NCBI RefSeq assembly: GCF_017309385.1
Contig: NZ_JAFJMJ010000001.1
Coordinates: 2,852,001-2,916,000 of the forward strand
Direction: 5' to 3'
Length of the DNA stretch: 64,000 nt
DNA from: Amycolatopsis sp. 195334CR
Lineage (GTDB): Bacteria > Actinomycetota > Actinomycetes > Mycobacteriales > Pseudonocardiaceae
The notes under the pieces are model-generated. The model saw only the letters and a program-made list of their open reading frames with translations. It was not told the DNA's origin and searched no databases. Positions 40,880 to 48,939 of this stretch are shown one piece after another; the first letter of the stretch is position 1; each line of letters begins with the position of its first letter. A program made the translations under genes and the position numbers.

Positions 40880-41157
40880 TGGTCAAGCGGCCGTCGCGTG
40901 AGGCGGTCGCTCGGTGGAACACCGCGTATGCCGAGCAGACCGCCGCACTGTTCGCCGCGATGCGCTCCGAGGTGGGTGACGTGGCGGCGGTGCGGCGGTT
41001 GGCGCTGGCGTACCACGTGGTGGCGGAGTCCTGGCGTGTGCTGTCGGCCGATCTGGCAGCACCGCTGTGGGCTCGTCACGCGGCATCTGTTGCCGCTGAG
41101 GAATTCGAACGGCGGGCGCGGGTCGAGAACCTGCGCGCCGACTCAGCCCAGAACTAG
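40879..41157 (+). CDS. Small helical protein, first of a tandem paralog pair
   Basis: This 92-aa soluble protein starts MVKRPSREAVARWNTAYAEQ. It is predicted almost fully helical. Its ATG overlaps the Pra-like stop (TGATG). It aligns along its length with the next protein: SREAVARWNTAYAEQ against SHERIATWEQAYREF, and LALAYHVVAESWR against LAAASASVATAWR. This indicates tandem duplication. Function unknown. Small helical proteins in this position are common in such elements. Confidence 0.65.
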   Translation: MVKRPSREAVARWNTAYAEQTAALFAAMRSEVGDVAAVRRLALAYHVVAESWRVLSADLAAPLWARHAASVAAEEFERRARVENLRADSAQN

Positions 41158-41169
41158 GGAGCAAGGCGG

Positions 41170-41643
41170 ATGGTGTCGCACGAACGGATCGCGACCTGGG
41201 AACAGGCGTACCGGGAGTTCACGGCGGCTTCTGCGGTCGCGGCCCGCACCAACAACCACAGCGGTCAGGCCCTCGCGGACCTGGCCGCCGCCTCGGCGTC
41301 GGTCGCCACGGCCTGGCGGGAAATCCGCGGTGAGCACCGCTTCCCGTGGTGGCTCTCGGCCGCGCTGGAGTCGGCGGCGCAGGCGTTCGACGCGCAGGCA
41401 ATCGACTGCGAACGCGCAGCACAGGAAGGCGAACTCAGCCATGGCGTTCAACGCGACGTGGTTCCCGGGCCCGGAAGCGGTCGCGGGGATGCAACAGCTT
41501 GGTTCAGCACAGGAGCTGGCGGCCCTGGTGATCTACCTCGACCCCGACAGCTTGGCGATCATGCCCCCGACCGACCCGGCGGAGTGGCCCCGCTTCATTG
41601 GCCTCCTGCGCCAGCTCCGCGACGGAGCGGCGGAACTCGCTGA
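41170..41643 (+). CDS. Second tandem paralog, apparently with read-through C-terminus
   Basis: The first about 90 residues (from GTG-less ATG 41170, MVSHERIATWEQAYREFTAA) are paralogous to the preceding gene. The frame then continues 60 to 70 residues to TGA 41641-41643. That tail is Gly/Pro/Arg-rich, unlike a folded domain, and overlaps the next gene by about 200 bases. The paralog ends where this tail begins, so the natural stop was probably lost. Function unknown. Confidence 0.5.
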   Translation: MVSHERIATWEQAYREFTAASAVAARTNNHSGQALADLAAASASVATAWREIRGEHRFPWWLSAALESAAQAFDAQAIDCERAAQEGELSHGVQRDVVPGPGSGRGDATAWFSTGAGGPGDLPRPRQLGDHAPDRPGGVAPLHWPPAPAPRRSGGTR

Positions 41644-41671
41644 CCACCTCGCCCGCTCCGGCGGCGAATAG
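41441..41671 (+). CDS. Small soluble protein overlapping the previous frame
   Basis: This 76-aa frame begins MAFNATWFPGPEAVAGMQQL and has natural protein composition (helices around residues 10-34 and 50-72, with LAIMPPTDPAEWPRFIGLL). AAGG lies about 14 bases before the ATG. It overlaps the 3' extension of the previous frame in another phase, and its composition and codon usage favour this frame as the real product in the shared region. Function unknown. Confidence 0.6.
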   Translation: MAFNATWFPGPEAVAGMQQLGSAQELAALVIYLDPDSLAIMPPTDPAEWPRFIGLLRQLRDGAAELADHLARSGGE

Positions 41672-41905
41672 ATCCACATAGGACAAACAACGCGCGCTGG
41701 TCGTGCGGCGTACAAGCACGCCCAGATGCGGAAATTTCCCTACATAGCGCGCAGAACCGGAACTCTGGCTACCAACCTTCGCCGGTCCTGCGCTGCTCAC
41801 AACCTCACGGAAGTGAACAATGACAACGCTAGACGATGGCAACTGTCGCACACCAGAGGGGATTACCCATCTCACCCGAATTGCCGTGGTGGGCGGTGAT
41901 TTCCG

Positions 41906-43399
41906 ATGAACCACAACGGTTCCCGATGGATCGACCCGGCGCCGCTGGAAGTCGCCCGTCCCCGACTGCCCTGGTGGACCCTGCTTCCCCGCTGGGTCAA
42001 GGTCGTCCTGTCGCCGGTCATTCTCGCGTGGCTGATCTGCTGGACCACGTACCAGGTCGGCCGCATCCTGTGGCGCTACCCGCTGACCATGGGCGTCGCT
42101 CTGCTCGCTGGATGGCTGGACGCCGCACTCGGTCACCTCGGCCTGCTCTGGGTGCTCACCGGAGTGGCGGCCGTGCTGGCGCTGTGGTGGTGGCGCGCTC
42201 GCTCCTCCTTCCAGCGCTTCGCCTTGCCGCAGGCCCGGACCGAGTATCGGCGGGTCGCCATTTATGCCGGCCACTGGCGAACCGTCATGCGGCTGTCCGA
42301 CCTGGTGAAGACCAGCCGTGGCCGCGAGTACCGGCCCACACTCGGCTTGGTCCGCTCCGAGGGCTGGCGGGACCGGGTGCGGGTTCGCATGGTCAAGGGC
42401 CAGGCTCCGGAACAGTGGGAGCTGCGCGCCTCCGGCCTGGCGCACTCCTTCCGCGCCACCTCGTGCCGAGTCCGCGTCCGCAAGCCCGGTCGGCTCGAAC
42501 TCGACTTCGTGCACCGGGACCCGCTCGCCCGTGCCATCCCGGCCCCGCCGCTGGCCGCCGAGGAATCCGCGGTGGACCTCAAGCGCGTGACCGTAGGGCG
42601 ACAGGAGAACGGCAAGCCCTGGCGCCTGCCCCTCCAGGGAACCCACGTGCTCGGCGTCGGCGTCACCGGTGCGGGCAAGGGCTCGCTCGCCTGGGCTGTG
42701 GCCTGGGCGCTGGCTCCCGCGCTGCGCTCGGGCGCGGTTCGTATGTACGGCATCGACCCCAAGGGCGGGATGGAACTCGGCCAGGCCCCGGAGGTCTTCC
42801 GCTCGGTCGTGTTCAACAACGGCGAAGAGGCCGTGAGCCTGCTCGAAGAGATCGCGGCCGAGGTCAAGCAGCGTGCCGAGCGGTACCGGGGCTTCCTGCG
42901 CTCGTGGAACCCGAACACCGGTGACCCCTTCCTCCTGGTGGTCATCGACGAGTTGGCGGACCTGCTCGCGTACCAGCCGGACAAGAACCTGCGGGAGCGA
43001 GCGAACCGGGCTGTTCAGACGATCACCAGCCAGGGCCGCGCGCCCGGTGTCTGCGTGCTCGGGCTGGTCCAGGACCCGCGCAAGGAGATCGTCGCCTTCC
43101 GACACCTGTTCTCCACCCGGATCGCGCTGCGCCTGGACGAGAAAGCGCAGGTGGACATGGTCCTTGGCGACGGTGTGCGCGAACGCGGCGCGGCGGCTCA
43201 CGAGATCTCCGAGCACACGCCCGGTGTTGCCTGGGGCAAGGAAGACGGCAAGCGTGAACCGTTCCGCGCTCGGGCCTTCCACATCACCGACCACGACCTG
43301 ATTGAGCTGGTCGAGTACGTCACCGGCGTGCCCGTCCGGCGTGCTGACGTGCTGCCCTTCCCGGCCCGCAACGACTCGGACGGGGGTGCGGTGGCGTGA
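41906..43399 (+). CDS. FtsK/SpoIIIE-type DNA translocase (TraSA-like)
   Basis: This 497-aa protein has two N-terminal membrane helices (about 31-52 and 59-95) and a C-terminal FtsK ATPase. Walker A GVTGAGKGS lies at about 250-258, Walker B LLVVIDELADL at about 347-357, and the motif ITSQGRAPGVCVLGLVQD follows. In pSAM2-type elements TraSA alone pumps double-stranded DNA from donor to recipient hypha. It is the only transfer protein expected. The next gene starts inside its stop codon (GTGA). Confidence 0.9.
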   Translation: MNHNGSRWIDPAPLEVARPRLPWWTLLPRWVKVVLSPVILAWLICWTTYQVGRILWRYPLTMGVALLAGWLDAALGHLGLLWVLTGVAAVLALWWWRARSSFQRFALPQARTEYRRVAIYAGHWRTVMRLSDLVKTSRGREYRPTLGLVRSEGWRDRVRVRMVKGQAPEQWELRASGLAHSFRATSCRVRVRKPGRLELDFVHRDPLARAIPAPPLAAEESAVDLKRVTVGRQENGKPWRLPLQGTHVLGVGVTGAGKGSLAWAVAWALAPALRSGAVRMYGIDPKGGMELGQAPEVFRSVVFNNGEEAVSLLEEIAAEVKQRAERYRGFLRSWNPNTGDPFLLVVIDELADLLAYQPDKNLRERANRAVQTITSQGRAPGVCVLGLVQDPRKEIVAFRHLFSTRIALRLDEKAQVDMVLGDGVRERGAAAHEISEHTPGVAWGKEDGKREPFRARAFHITDHDLIELVEYVTGVPVRRADVLPFPARNDSDGGAVA

Positions 43400-43779
43400 A
43401 CGTGATCCCGTTCCTTGATGCCGTCCAGGACCACCTCGGGCGTCATGATCTGCCGTCTCCGGCCATGGTCACTGTGGACTCCTGGTCCCGGCCGGTGACC
43501 GTGCAACTCTGCGAAGTCGGCCTCACGCGGACGTGCGCGGCGCTGGTCACCTGGGCGGACACGCTCGCCGAGGTCTCCGCGTCGTTGTGGCGCACGCCCT
43601 CGGGCGACTCGGTGCACCTCGACGTGACCGGCCGCGTGCCTGCGGGCGTCCCGATCCGGGTCTATGACGCGGTGCCCTTCGACGCGGTGTCCTTTCCGGA
43701 CCTGCCACCGGACACCCGGCAGGACCTTGCCGTGTCGCTGCTGCGCAGGTGGGCACGCGGCGGGGAGGTGGCCGCTTGA
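43396..43779 (+). CDS. Unknown element protein between translocase and Rep
   Basis: This 127-aa soluble protein starts at GTG 43396, which overlaps the translocase stop. Its own stop overlaps the Rep start (TGATG), so three genes are coupled. The sequence (for example VTVQLCEVGLTRTCAALVTWADTL) suggests a compact alpha/beta fold, but I do not recognise it. Its position implies a role in replication or transfer. Confidence 0.7.
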   Translation: MNVIPFLDAVQDHLGRHDLPSPAMVTVDSWSRPVTVQLCEVGLTRTCAALVTWADTLAEVSASLWRTPSGDSVHLDVTGRVPAGVPIRVYDAVPFDAVSFPDLPPDTRQDLAVSLLRRWARGGEVAA

Positions 43780-45386
43780 TGAGCACCCGTGCCGAGCGGA
43801 TGCGGCTGCCGCTGTCCGCCGACGTCATGAAGGCCACCGCCGAGAAGCACGGCGTGTGCGTCCGGCCGTTCACCATGGAAGCCGGAGACCTCGACACCGG
43901 GGAACTCCGGTACGTCGCCGTGCCCTGCGGGTCCACTGTGGAATCCGTCTGCGCGCCCTGCGCCAAGAAGGCCAAGGCGCTGCGGATGGCCCAGTGCCGC
44001 GAAGGCTGGCACCTCACCGAGGAACCCGACTTCACGCCGGACCCGCCGAGCAAGGAACAAACCGAACTCATGGAACTCCGCGCGGACCTCGTGCAGGAGT
44101 ACCGCAAGACCATGGCCGAGGGAGAGGAGGCAGAAGCCGAGGAACTGCGCGAAGAGATCCGCTCCGTCGACGACGAACTTCGGCAACTCGGCATGCGCGG
44201 CCGTCTGCCGTCGCCGGACCTGCCGGAGAACAAGCCGGTGAAGCGGTCCACCAAGCGGCGACAGGACGCGCCCAACCTGCCCCGGCAGAAGGTCGCCAAG
44301 ACCACGCTCGGGCGGGAGTTCGCGGGCAAGTTCCGGCCGTCCATGTTCGTCACGCTGACCTGTGACACCTACGGGCGCGTGCGGGAGGACGGGGCGCCGG
44401 TCGATCCGGCCAGTTACGACTACCGGCGGGCCGCTCGCGACGCGGTGCACTTCTCCGCGCTGGTGGACCGATGGTGGCAGAACCTCCGGCGCTGCGTCGG
44501 CTGGGACGTGCAGTACTTCGCGACGGTCGAGCCGCAGAAGCGGACCGCGCCACACTTACACGCCGCGCTCCGCGGTTCGATCCCGCACGACGTCGTCCGG
44601 CAGGTCACGGCGGCCACCTACCACCAGGTGTGGTGGCCCAACCATGACCAACTCGTCTACGACGGCGACCGGCTCCCAGTCTGGGACCCCCGGACGCGGG
44701 CCTTCCTCGACCCGGAGACCCGGACTCCGCTGACGCCGTGGGATGAAGCCGTGGAAGCGGTCGAGGAACCGGCCCACGTGGTGACCTTCGGCCGTCAAGT
44801 GCACTCCAAGGGCATCCTCGGCGGCTCGGAGGAAGCCGGACGGCACATCGGGTACCTGACCAAATACCTCACTAAGGCCACCGGCGAAGTGGTCGAAGCA
44901 ACGACGGCAAGCCAGCGGGACCACCATGACCGGCTTCACGCTGAGCTGGCCATCACCCCGTGTTCGCCTCGGTGCGCGGTCTGGCTGCTCTACGGCGTCC
45001 AGCCGCAGGGCGCGGGCTCCCGCACGATCCCCGGGCACTGCAAGGGACGGGCTCACCGGCGGACCACGCTCGGCCTGCCCGGTCGTCGCGTGCTTGTCTC
45101 CCGGAAGTGGTCGGGCAAGTCGCTCGCCGACCACAAGGCGGACCGGAAAGCGTTCGTTCACCAGGCGTTGGCCGCAGCCGGCATAAGTCGGCCCGCCGAA
45201 GAACCGGCACGGCTGGTCTGGCGCAAGGTCCAGTCCGGAGACCCGCACGTTCCGCCCCGGGCTCACCTGCTCATGCATGCCATCTCGGAGCGCATCTCCT
45301 GGCGGGCCGAGTACGACCGGGCGCTACTCGCGGCGCAGGGACCACCAGGTGATCCAGAAACTTCGGCAACTCCGCAAGCGGCCTGA
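43779..45386 (+). CDS. Replication initiator protein (RepSA-like, HUH family)
   Basis: This 535-aa protein has CAPCAKK, a possible zinc-binding Cys pair, near residue 60. A charged coiled region lies at about 95-150, followed by the rolling-circle core with MFVTLTCDTYG (motif 1) and the HUH metal motif in TAPHLHAAL. Later KYLTKAT contains the candidate Tyr-Lys active-site region. It nicks the element origin to start rolling-circle replication. ATG 43779 is chosen because it overlaps the previous stop and has GGGGAGG upstream. The longer GTG 43749 form is unlikely. Confidence 0.88.
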   Translation: MSTRAERMRLPLSADVMKATAEKHGVCVRPFTMEAGDLDTGELRYVAVPCGSTVESVCAPCAKKAKALRMAQCREGWHLTEEPDFTPDPPSKEQTELMELRADLVQEYRKTMAEGEEAEAEELREEIRSVDDELRQLGMRGRLPSPDLPENKPVKRSTKRRQDAPNLPRQKVAKTTLGREFAGKFRPSMFVTLTCDTYGRVREDGAPVDPASYDYRRAARDAVHFSALVDRWWQNLRRCVGWDVQYFATVEPQKRTAPHLHAALRGSIPHDVVRQVTAATYHQVWWPNHDQLVYDGDRLPVWDPRTRAFLDPETRTPLTPWDEAVEAVEEPAHVVTFGRQVHSKGILGGSEEAGRHIGYLTKYLTKATGEVVEATTASQRDHHDRLHAELAITPCSPRCAVWLLYGVQPQGAGSRTIPGHCKGRAHRRTTLGLPGRRVLVSRKWSGKSLADHKADRKAFVHQALAAAGISRPAEEPARLVWRKVQSGDPHVPPRAHLLMHAISERISWRAEYDRALLAAQGPPGDPETSATPQAA

Positions 45387-45398
45387 CCTGGGGGACAG

Positions 45399-45608
45399 AT
45401 GGAAGCGAAGTACCTGAACGTGGCGGATGCCGCTGTCTACCTCGGGACCTCGGTGCGCTTCGTCCGGCGGCTCGTGGCGGAACGGCGGATCGCCTTCCAC
45501 AAGTTCGGCGCTCACGTGCGCCTGGCGGTCGAAGACCTGGAGACCTTCGTGGAGGCGTCCCGTGTGGAGCCGATCGAGGTCCGTTGGTTCGGCGGGAGGG
45601 CTGCGTGA
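45399..45608 (+). CDS. xis: Excisionase (Xis), MerR-like helix-turn-helix
   Basis: This 69-aa protein is a single excisionase-type winged helix with LNVADAAVYLGTSVRFVRRLVAE and IAFHKFGAHVRLAVEDLETF. It bends attachment-site DNA so that the integrase excises the element. GGGGAC precedes ATG 45399. Its stop overlaps the integrase start (TGATG), the usual xis-int coupling. Confidence 0.92.
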   Translation: MEAKYLNVADAAVYLGTSVRFVRRLVAERRIAFHKFGAHVRLAVEDLETFVEASRVEPIEVRWFGGRAA

Positions 45609-46741
45609 TGGCGAAGAAGGGAGGTCGTCGCCGGTTCGGCCTGGTGCGGCAACTGCCGTCGAAGCGCTGGCAGGCGTCGTTCATCGGGCCGAACAACAAG
45701 CGGCAGTACGCGCCGAACACCTTCCGCACGAAGACGGATGCGGATCGGTGGCTGGTCGGCGTGGAAGCGGACATCAGCCGTGGTGCCTGGCTGGATGACA
45801 AGCTCGGGCGCCAGCCGTTCGGCGAGTACGCGGACGCGTATCTGCGTGACAACCCGGACGTGGGCGACCGGTGGGAGGAGACTTGCCGCCGCAACATGCG
45901 GCTGCACATCGTCGAGCTTCTGGAGCTGCCGCTGATCGCGATTACTCCACCCGTGGTGCGGAGTTGGTACGCCAAGGCGCTCGCCGGGAAGGGTGGCAAG
46001 ACGTCCATCGCGCAGTCATACCGGTTCCTGCGGGCGGTGATGAACGCCGCGAAGCGGGACGGGGCCATTTCGAACAACCCATGCCAGATCCCGGGCGCCG
46101 GGTCGGACAAGGCGAAGGAACGGGGCATCGCCACCCCGGCGCAGGTGGCCGAGGTGGTGGAGGCCATCACGCCGAGGTACCGGGCGGCTGTCCTGCTGGC
46201 GGCCTGGTGCGGCCTCCGACGAGGGGAGATCTGCGCCCTCCGGACTGAGGACGTCGACCTGGTGAACGGCGTGGTCTGGGTCCGGAAGAACCGGGTCGAG
46301 CTGCTGGAGAGGCCACTCACGTACGACAAGGACCCGAAGACGGACGCGGGTCTGCGGGACGTGGCGATTCCGCCTCACGTGCTGCCCTACCTGGTCGAAC
46401 ACATGCGGGAGTGGGCTGGGAAGGATCGGTTCTTCGTGGGCAAGGACGGTCGACCGATGCGGGGCAACGCGGTCTACCAGGCGTTTGTCCGGGCTCGGGA
46501 CCGCGTGGGCCTGGCGGTGAGCTTCCACGACCTGCGGCACACGGGGCAGACCCTCGCCGCTTCGACCGGGGCCACGCTGGCGGACCTCAAGAAGCGGCTG
46601 GGCCACGCGTCGGCGGCTGCTGCGCTGCGGTACCTGCACGTGGTCGAAGGGCGGGATCGTGAGCTGGCAGGCCAGTTGAGCGAGCTGGCGGCCCGAGGTA
46701 GCGCCGTGAAGCTCCCGAAGACGATCGTGGTTAGGCACTGA
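45608..46741 (+). CDS. int: Tyrosine-recombinase integrase
   Basis: This 377-aa integrase has an N-terminal arm-binding region and core-binding SAM-like domain (about 65-165). The catalytic domain contains Arg204 (CGLRRGE), His307 and Arg310 (SFHDLRH), His333 (LGHAS) and nucleophile Tyr342 (LRYLHV). All catalytic residues are present, so it should be active. It recombines at the tRNA-Phe 47-bp core. In most such elements int lies next to an attachment site. Here 1.8 kb of cargo intervenes. Confidence 0.95.
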   Translation: MAKKGGRRRFGLVRQLPSKRWQASFIGPNNKRQYAPNTFRTKTDADRWLVGVEADISRGAWLDDKLGRQPFGEYADAYLRDNPDVGDRWEETCRRNMRLHIVELLELPLIAITPPVVRSWYAKALAGKGGKTSIAQSYRFLRAVMNAAKRDGAISNNPCQIPGAGSDKAKERGIATPAQVAEVVEAITPRYRAAVLLAAWCGLRRGEICALRTEDVDLVNGVVWVRKNRVELLERPLTYDKDPKTDAGLRDVAIPPHVLPYLVEHMREWAGKDRFFVGKDGRPMRGNAVYQAFVRARDRVGLAVSFHDLRHTGQTLAASTGATLADLKKRLGHASAAAALRYLHVVEGRDRELAGQLSELAARGSAVKLPKTIVVRH

Positions 46742-47135
46742 GGAAATGCTGTACCGTCAGCGCCAGGAGCTGCGAAAACAGGGATATGACGCGTCCAGTC
46801 CAGCAGCTTCGGGGCTGTGCGCTGTCCAGTGGTCATCGCCGCTGTCCACAAGCCAGAATGTTGACTATTCAAGGTCATCTCTGGTTCTGGCGTCGGCGGT
46901 CCGTACCCTAGACTGCGCGATCCCCGCTGTGTCCAGGCGACGTCGCATGGGCCCGTGGTTGCAGCCACCGGGCCCTTCTATCTGTAACCAGTCGGCTACC
47001 CTAAGTGACCTTGCTTCCCTTTGTGGTCGCGGTGCGTCAGAATTGGTCTGTCTCGCGCGGCCGGAGCTGCAACTTCGGCGGCAGTTTGCTGAGGCACGTT
47101 GCCTGGACACGTTTTAGCCGAGAGGATCACGCAAG
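46742..47135. other. Gene-free spacer after the integrase
   Basis: No gene is supported in these 394 bases. A GC-rich hairpin GGGCCCGTGGT/CCACCGGGCCC with one bulge (46949-46975), followed by TTCTATCT, may terminate the xis-int transcript. To its right the base composition falls and the low-GC cargo begins. GAGAGG near 47119 is the ribosome-binding site of the next gene. Confidence 0.5.
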
Positions 47136-47366
47136 ATGCCGTTTTTTCGCAGAAGGCAGCCCTGCATGCCCAACATCGAACCTCCTCAAGTTGAGAACCC
47201 TCTTGGTTCGGTAGTTATCGTTATCTTGATTCAGTTATTTGCTGGCTTTCTGGTGCTTCGGGGGTATCCCTTAGAGGTGGCGCTAGCTGCGTCCGCTGCA
47301 AGTTGGATACTCGCGTATCAATTGGGAAGCAGGTCCAGTAGGTTCAATCTGCGCCCGGTGGGTTGA
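47136..47366 (+). CDS. Small membrane protein (element cargo)
   Basis: This 76-aa protein has a basic, cytoplasmic-type N-terminus (MPFFRRRQP) and two short hydrophobic segments, about 25-43 (SVVIVILIQLFAGFLVL) and 47-64 (LEVALAASAASWILAYQL). These would form a helical hairpin in the membrane. GAGAGG lies 11 bases before ATG 47136. It is unlike the backbone in base composition. It precedes the 325-aa unknown protein by 100 bases and may belong with it. Small membrane proteins paired with larger cytosolic partners occur in phage-defence modules. That link is speculative. Confidence 0.55.
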   Translation: MPFFRRRQPCMPNIEPPQVENPLGSVVIVILIQLFAGFLVLRGYPLEVALAASAASWILAYQLGSRSSRFNLRPVG

Positions 47367-47466
47367 TCATGGTGGCCGCGCGCAAGTGCTTCATTTTTGT
47401 TGAGGTCGGCCAATCGGGTCAGCTTGCGTGTGGTCGCCAGTTCAAAGTCATGATTCGGTGCATGCT

Positions 47467-48444
47467 ATGACAGAATCCGTGCGGGCTTTGGTTGAAGAGC
47501 TTAAGGTTCTTCGCAAGGGTAGAGGGATTGCGGCAAGTCAACTTTCTGATCGAATTGGACCTGTTGCTCGTCGCTTGAGCGGCATGTCGTCCGGTGACGA
47601 CAATGCTGAGGTTAGAAGAAAACTGGTCCAGTGGATGCAAAATCTTGCCGAATTGCTGCCTGTTGATTCAGCGCAAATGATACGCGGAGCCTTCGGTATT
47701 CAGGGTACCTCAAGCCCGTTCTATCAGGATCGAGTGCGTCAGCTTGCGATTTCAATGGACCGGGATGACCGTACGGTCCGCAGGAGGATCGATGACGCCA
47801 TAGAGCAGATGGCGCAACTGGCTCACTCGTCTGTTGGGTCGAATAGCTCGCAATTGAAAGATCGTAGTTGGCATACTGAAGAACTGCGAGTGGCATTGAT
47901 TTTAGACTTAGACACGCCTGAGGTCTTTGAAACTCGTAGGATTATTATCGATGCCGATGAGCTCGCCGAAGTCGACTTCGCCTTAACTGCCGATGTGAGC
48001 AGGTCGACCAAGGCGGAGTCCCCGAAGCTTCCTGTTGAAATCGACATGATATACGGTGGGACGTTGTATTTTCGAGTGATGGAGTCGAGTGATCGGGCTC
48101 GCATGATGCTTCGATTACCGATGCCGCTGCGCCGCGGTGCGCTTCACGAATTTGGTCTTCGGATGCGAGTGCCGGGGCCGCCGGAGGAACTGCACTACGT
48201 TTGTGTTCCGCGTAAGCAATGCGACTTCTTTGACTTGCGAGTCCGTTTTGGGAAAGAATGTCCAGAATCGGTCGATTTGATCGAATCTGCCTTTCAGGGA
48301 GACATACGCGATCCTTATGTTAAGAATGAAAAAATTATCCCAGATGGTGCGGGCGAAGTTCATGTTCAATTTCGCAGCTTGACCCCGGGATTTGCCTACG
48401 GGATCAGGTGGAGTGAGTCGTCGAGTGGGCTTCAAGCCCACTGA
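47467..48444 (+). CDS. Unknown 325-aa low-GC cargo protein
   Basis: The protein starts at ATG 47467 (MTESVRALVEELKVLRKGRG). The N-terminal about 120 residues are helical and include LVEELKVLRKGRGIAASQLS and, further on, DRDDRTVRRRIDDAIEQM, which resembles a regulatory helical domain seen in actinobacterial proteins of unknown function. The C-terminal half (about 135-320) is beta-rich. There is no membrane segment and no catalytic motif I recognise. Codon usage is far less G+C-rich than the backbone, indicating separate acquisition. It is the last gene before the right attachment site. Confidence 0.65.
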   Translation: MTESVRALVEELKVLRKGRGIAASQLSDRIGPVARRLSGMSSGDDNAEVRRKLVQWMQNLAELLPVDSAQMIRGAFGIQGTSSPFYQDRVRQLAISMDRDDRTVRRRIDDAIEQMAQLAHSSVGSNSSQLKDRSWHTEELRVALILDLDTPEVFETRRIIIDADELAEVDFALTADVSRSTKAESPKLPVEIDMIYGGTLYFRVMESSDRARMMLRLPMPLRRGALHEFGLRMRVPGPPEELHYVCVPRKQCDFFDLRVRFGKECPESVDLIESAFQGDIRDPYVKNEKIIPDGAGEVHVQFRSLTPGFAYGIRWSESSSGLQAH

Positions 48445-48526
48445 CCAGTCGGGGTGACTTGATCGACTGATGCACGCAAGGTGCACAAGTCAGGGATGCA
48501 TGTCTTCTGACCTGCTGTAACGTCTG

Positions 48527-48573
48527 CGCCTGAAAAGCGGAAGGTCGCCGGTTCGACCCCGGCCCTGGCCACC
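48527..48573. repeat. attR: 47-bp direct repeat of tRNA-Phe 3' half
   Basis: The sequence is identical to 35396-35442 and is followed by 50 bases of near-identity covering the chromosomal terminator (mismatches at 48574, 48596 and 48604). It lacks the tRNA 5' half, so it is an attachment-site remnant and not a functional tRNA. Confidence 0.93.
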
Positions 48574-48939
48574 ACTCCACGAACCGTCCTGACTCCGGTC
48601 AGGGCGGTTTTTTCGTGCCCGGGATCCGGCGGGTCCTCTTGCCGCCGTTGATCGGGGCTGGTGGCTTCCTGTGCCCGCGGTGGCCCGTCGCTTGTCGGCG
48701 AACGGAGCCGTGGCCGCTGCTTCCCAGCCGCCGGGAGCCGGGGGTGGCGTGGGAATTCCACCGGGGGTTTTCCCAGGTCCACGGGCGGTTCGGCTGTGTG
48801 ATCGGGTGTGGGCCGTTCGGGTTGGGGTGGGGGGTGCCGACGGGTGAAATGTGGGGGTGGGTCGTGGCGGGTGGGGGTGCCGGGGCTCAACATCGGTACG
48901 TCCGAGGTAGGACGCGACGAGGCTGCTGGGAGTGCCGTG
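48574..48939. other. Intergenic region right of the element
   Basis: This 366-base stretch has the displaced tRNA terminator at its left end. It then continues as G-rich DNA without a supported gene. The promoter of the aspartase-like gene must lie in the right part, but no clear -10/-35 pair stands out. Confidence 0.4.
48582..48613 (+). terminator. Chromosomal copy of the tRNA-Phe terminator
   Basis: AACCGTCCTGA (48582-48592) pairs with TCAGGGCGGTT (48599-48609) with one G-T wobble, and a six-T run follows. Before integration it ended the tRNA cluster. It now lies right of the element. Confidence 0.85.

Larger units (their letters stand above)
35396..48573. mobile_element. Integrated AICE (pSAM2-type conjugative element), 13.1 kb
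   Basis: The element lies between identical 47-bp repeats in and after tRNA-Phe. It carries the diagnostic AICE set in one block: GntR/KorSA-like repressor, Pra-like activator, FtsK-type TraSA-like translocase, RepSA-like HUH initiator, Xis and tyrosine integrase. Such elements excise, replicate by rolling circle and transfer as double-stranded DNA through the translocase alone, so absence of a relaxase and type IV apparatus is expected. All backbone genes are intact, so it may be functional. Cargo genes at both ends (36041-38480 and 47136-48444) have visibly lower G+C than the backbone and chromosome. Confidence 0.92.

Noticed and set aside
48527..48573. Second tRNA-Phe gene
   Set aside because: It contains only the sequence from the anticodon stem to the 3' end. 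The preceding bases do not form an acceptor, D-arm or complete anticodon stem, so it is an attachment-site remnant.
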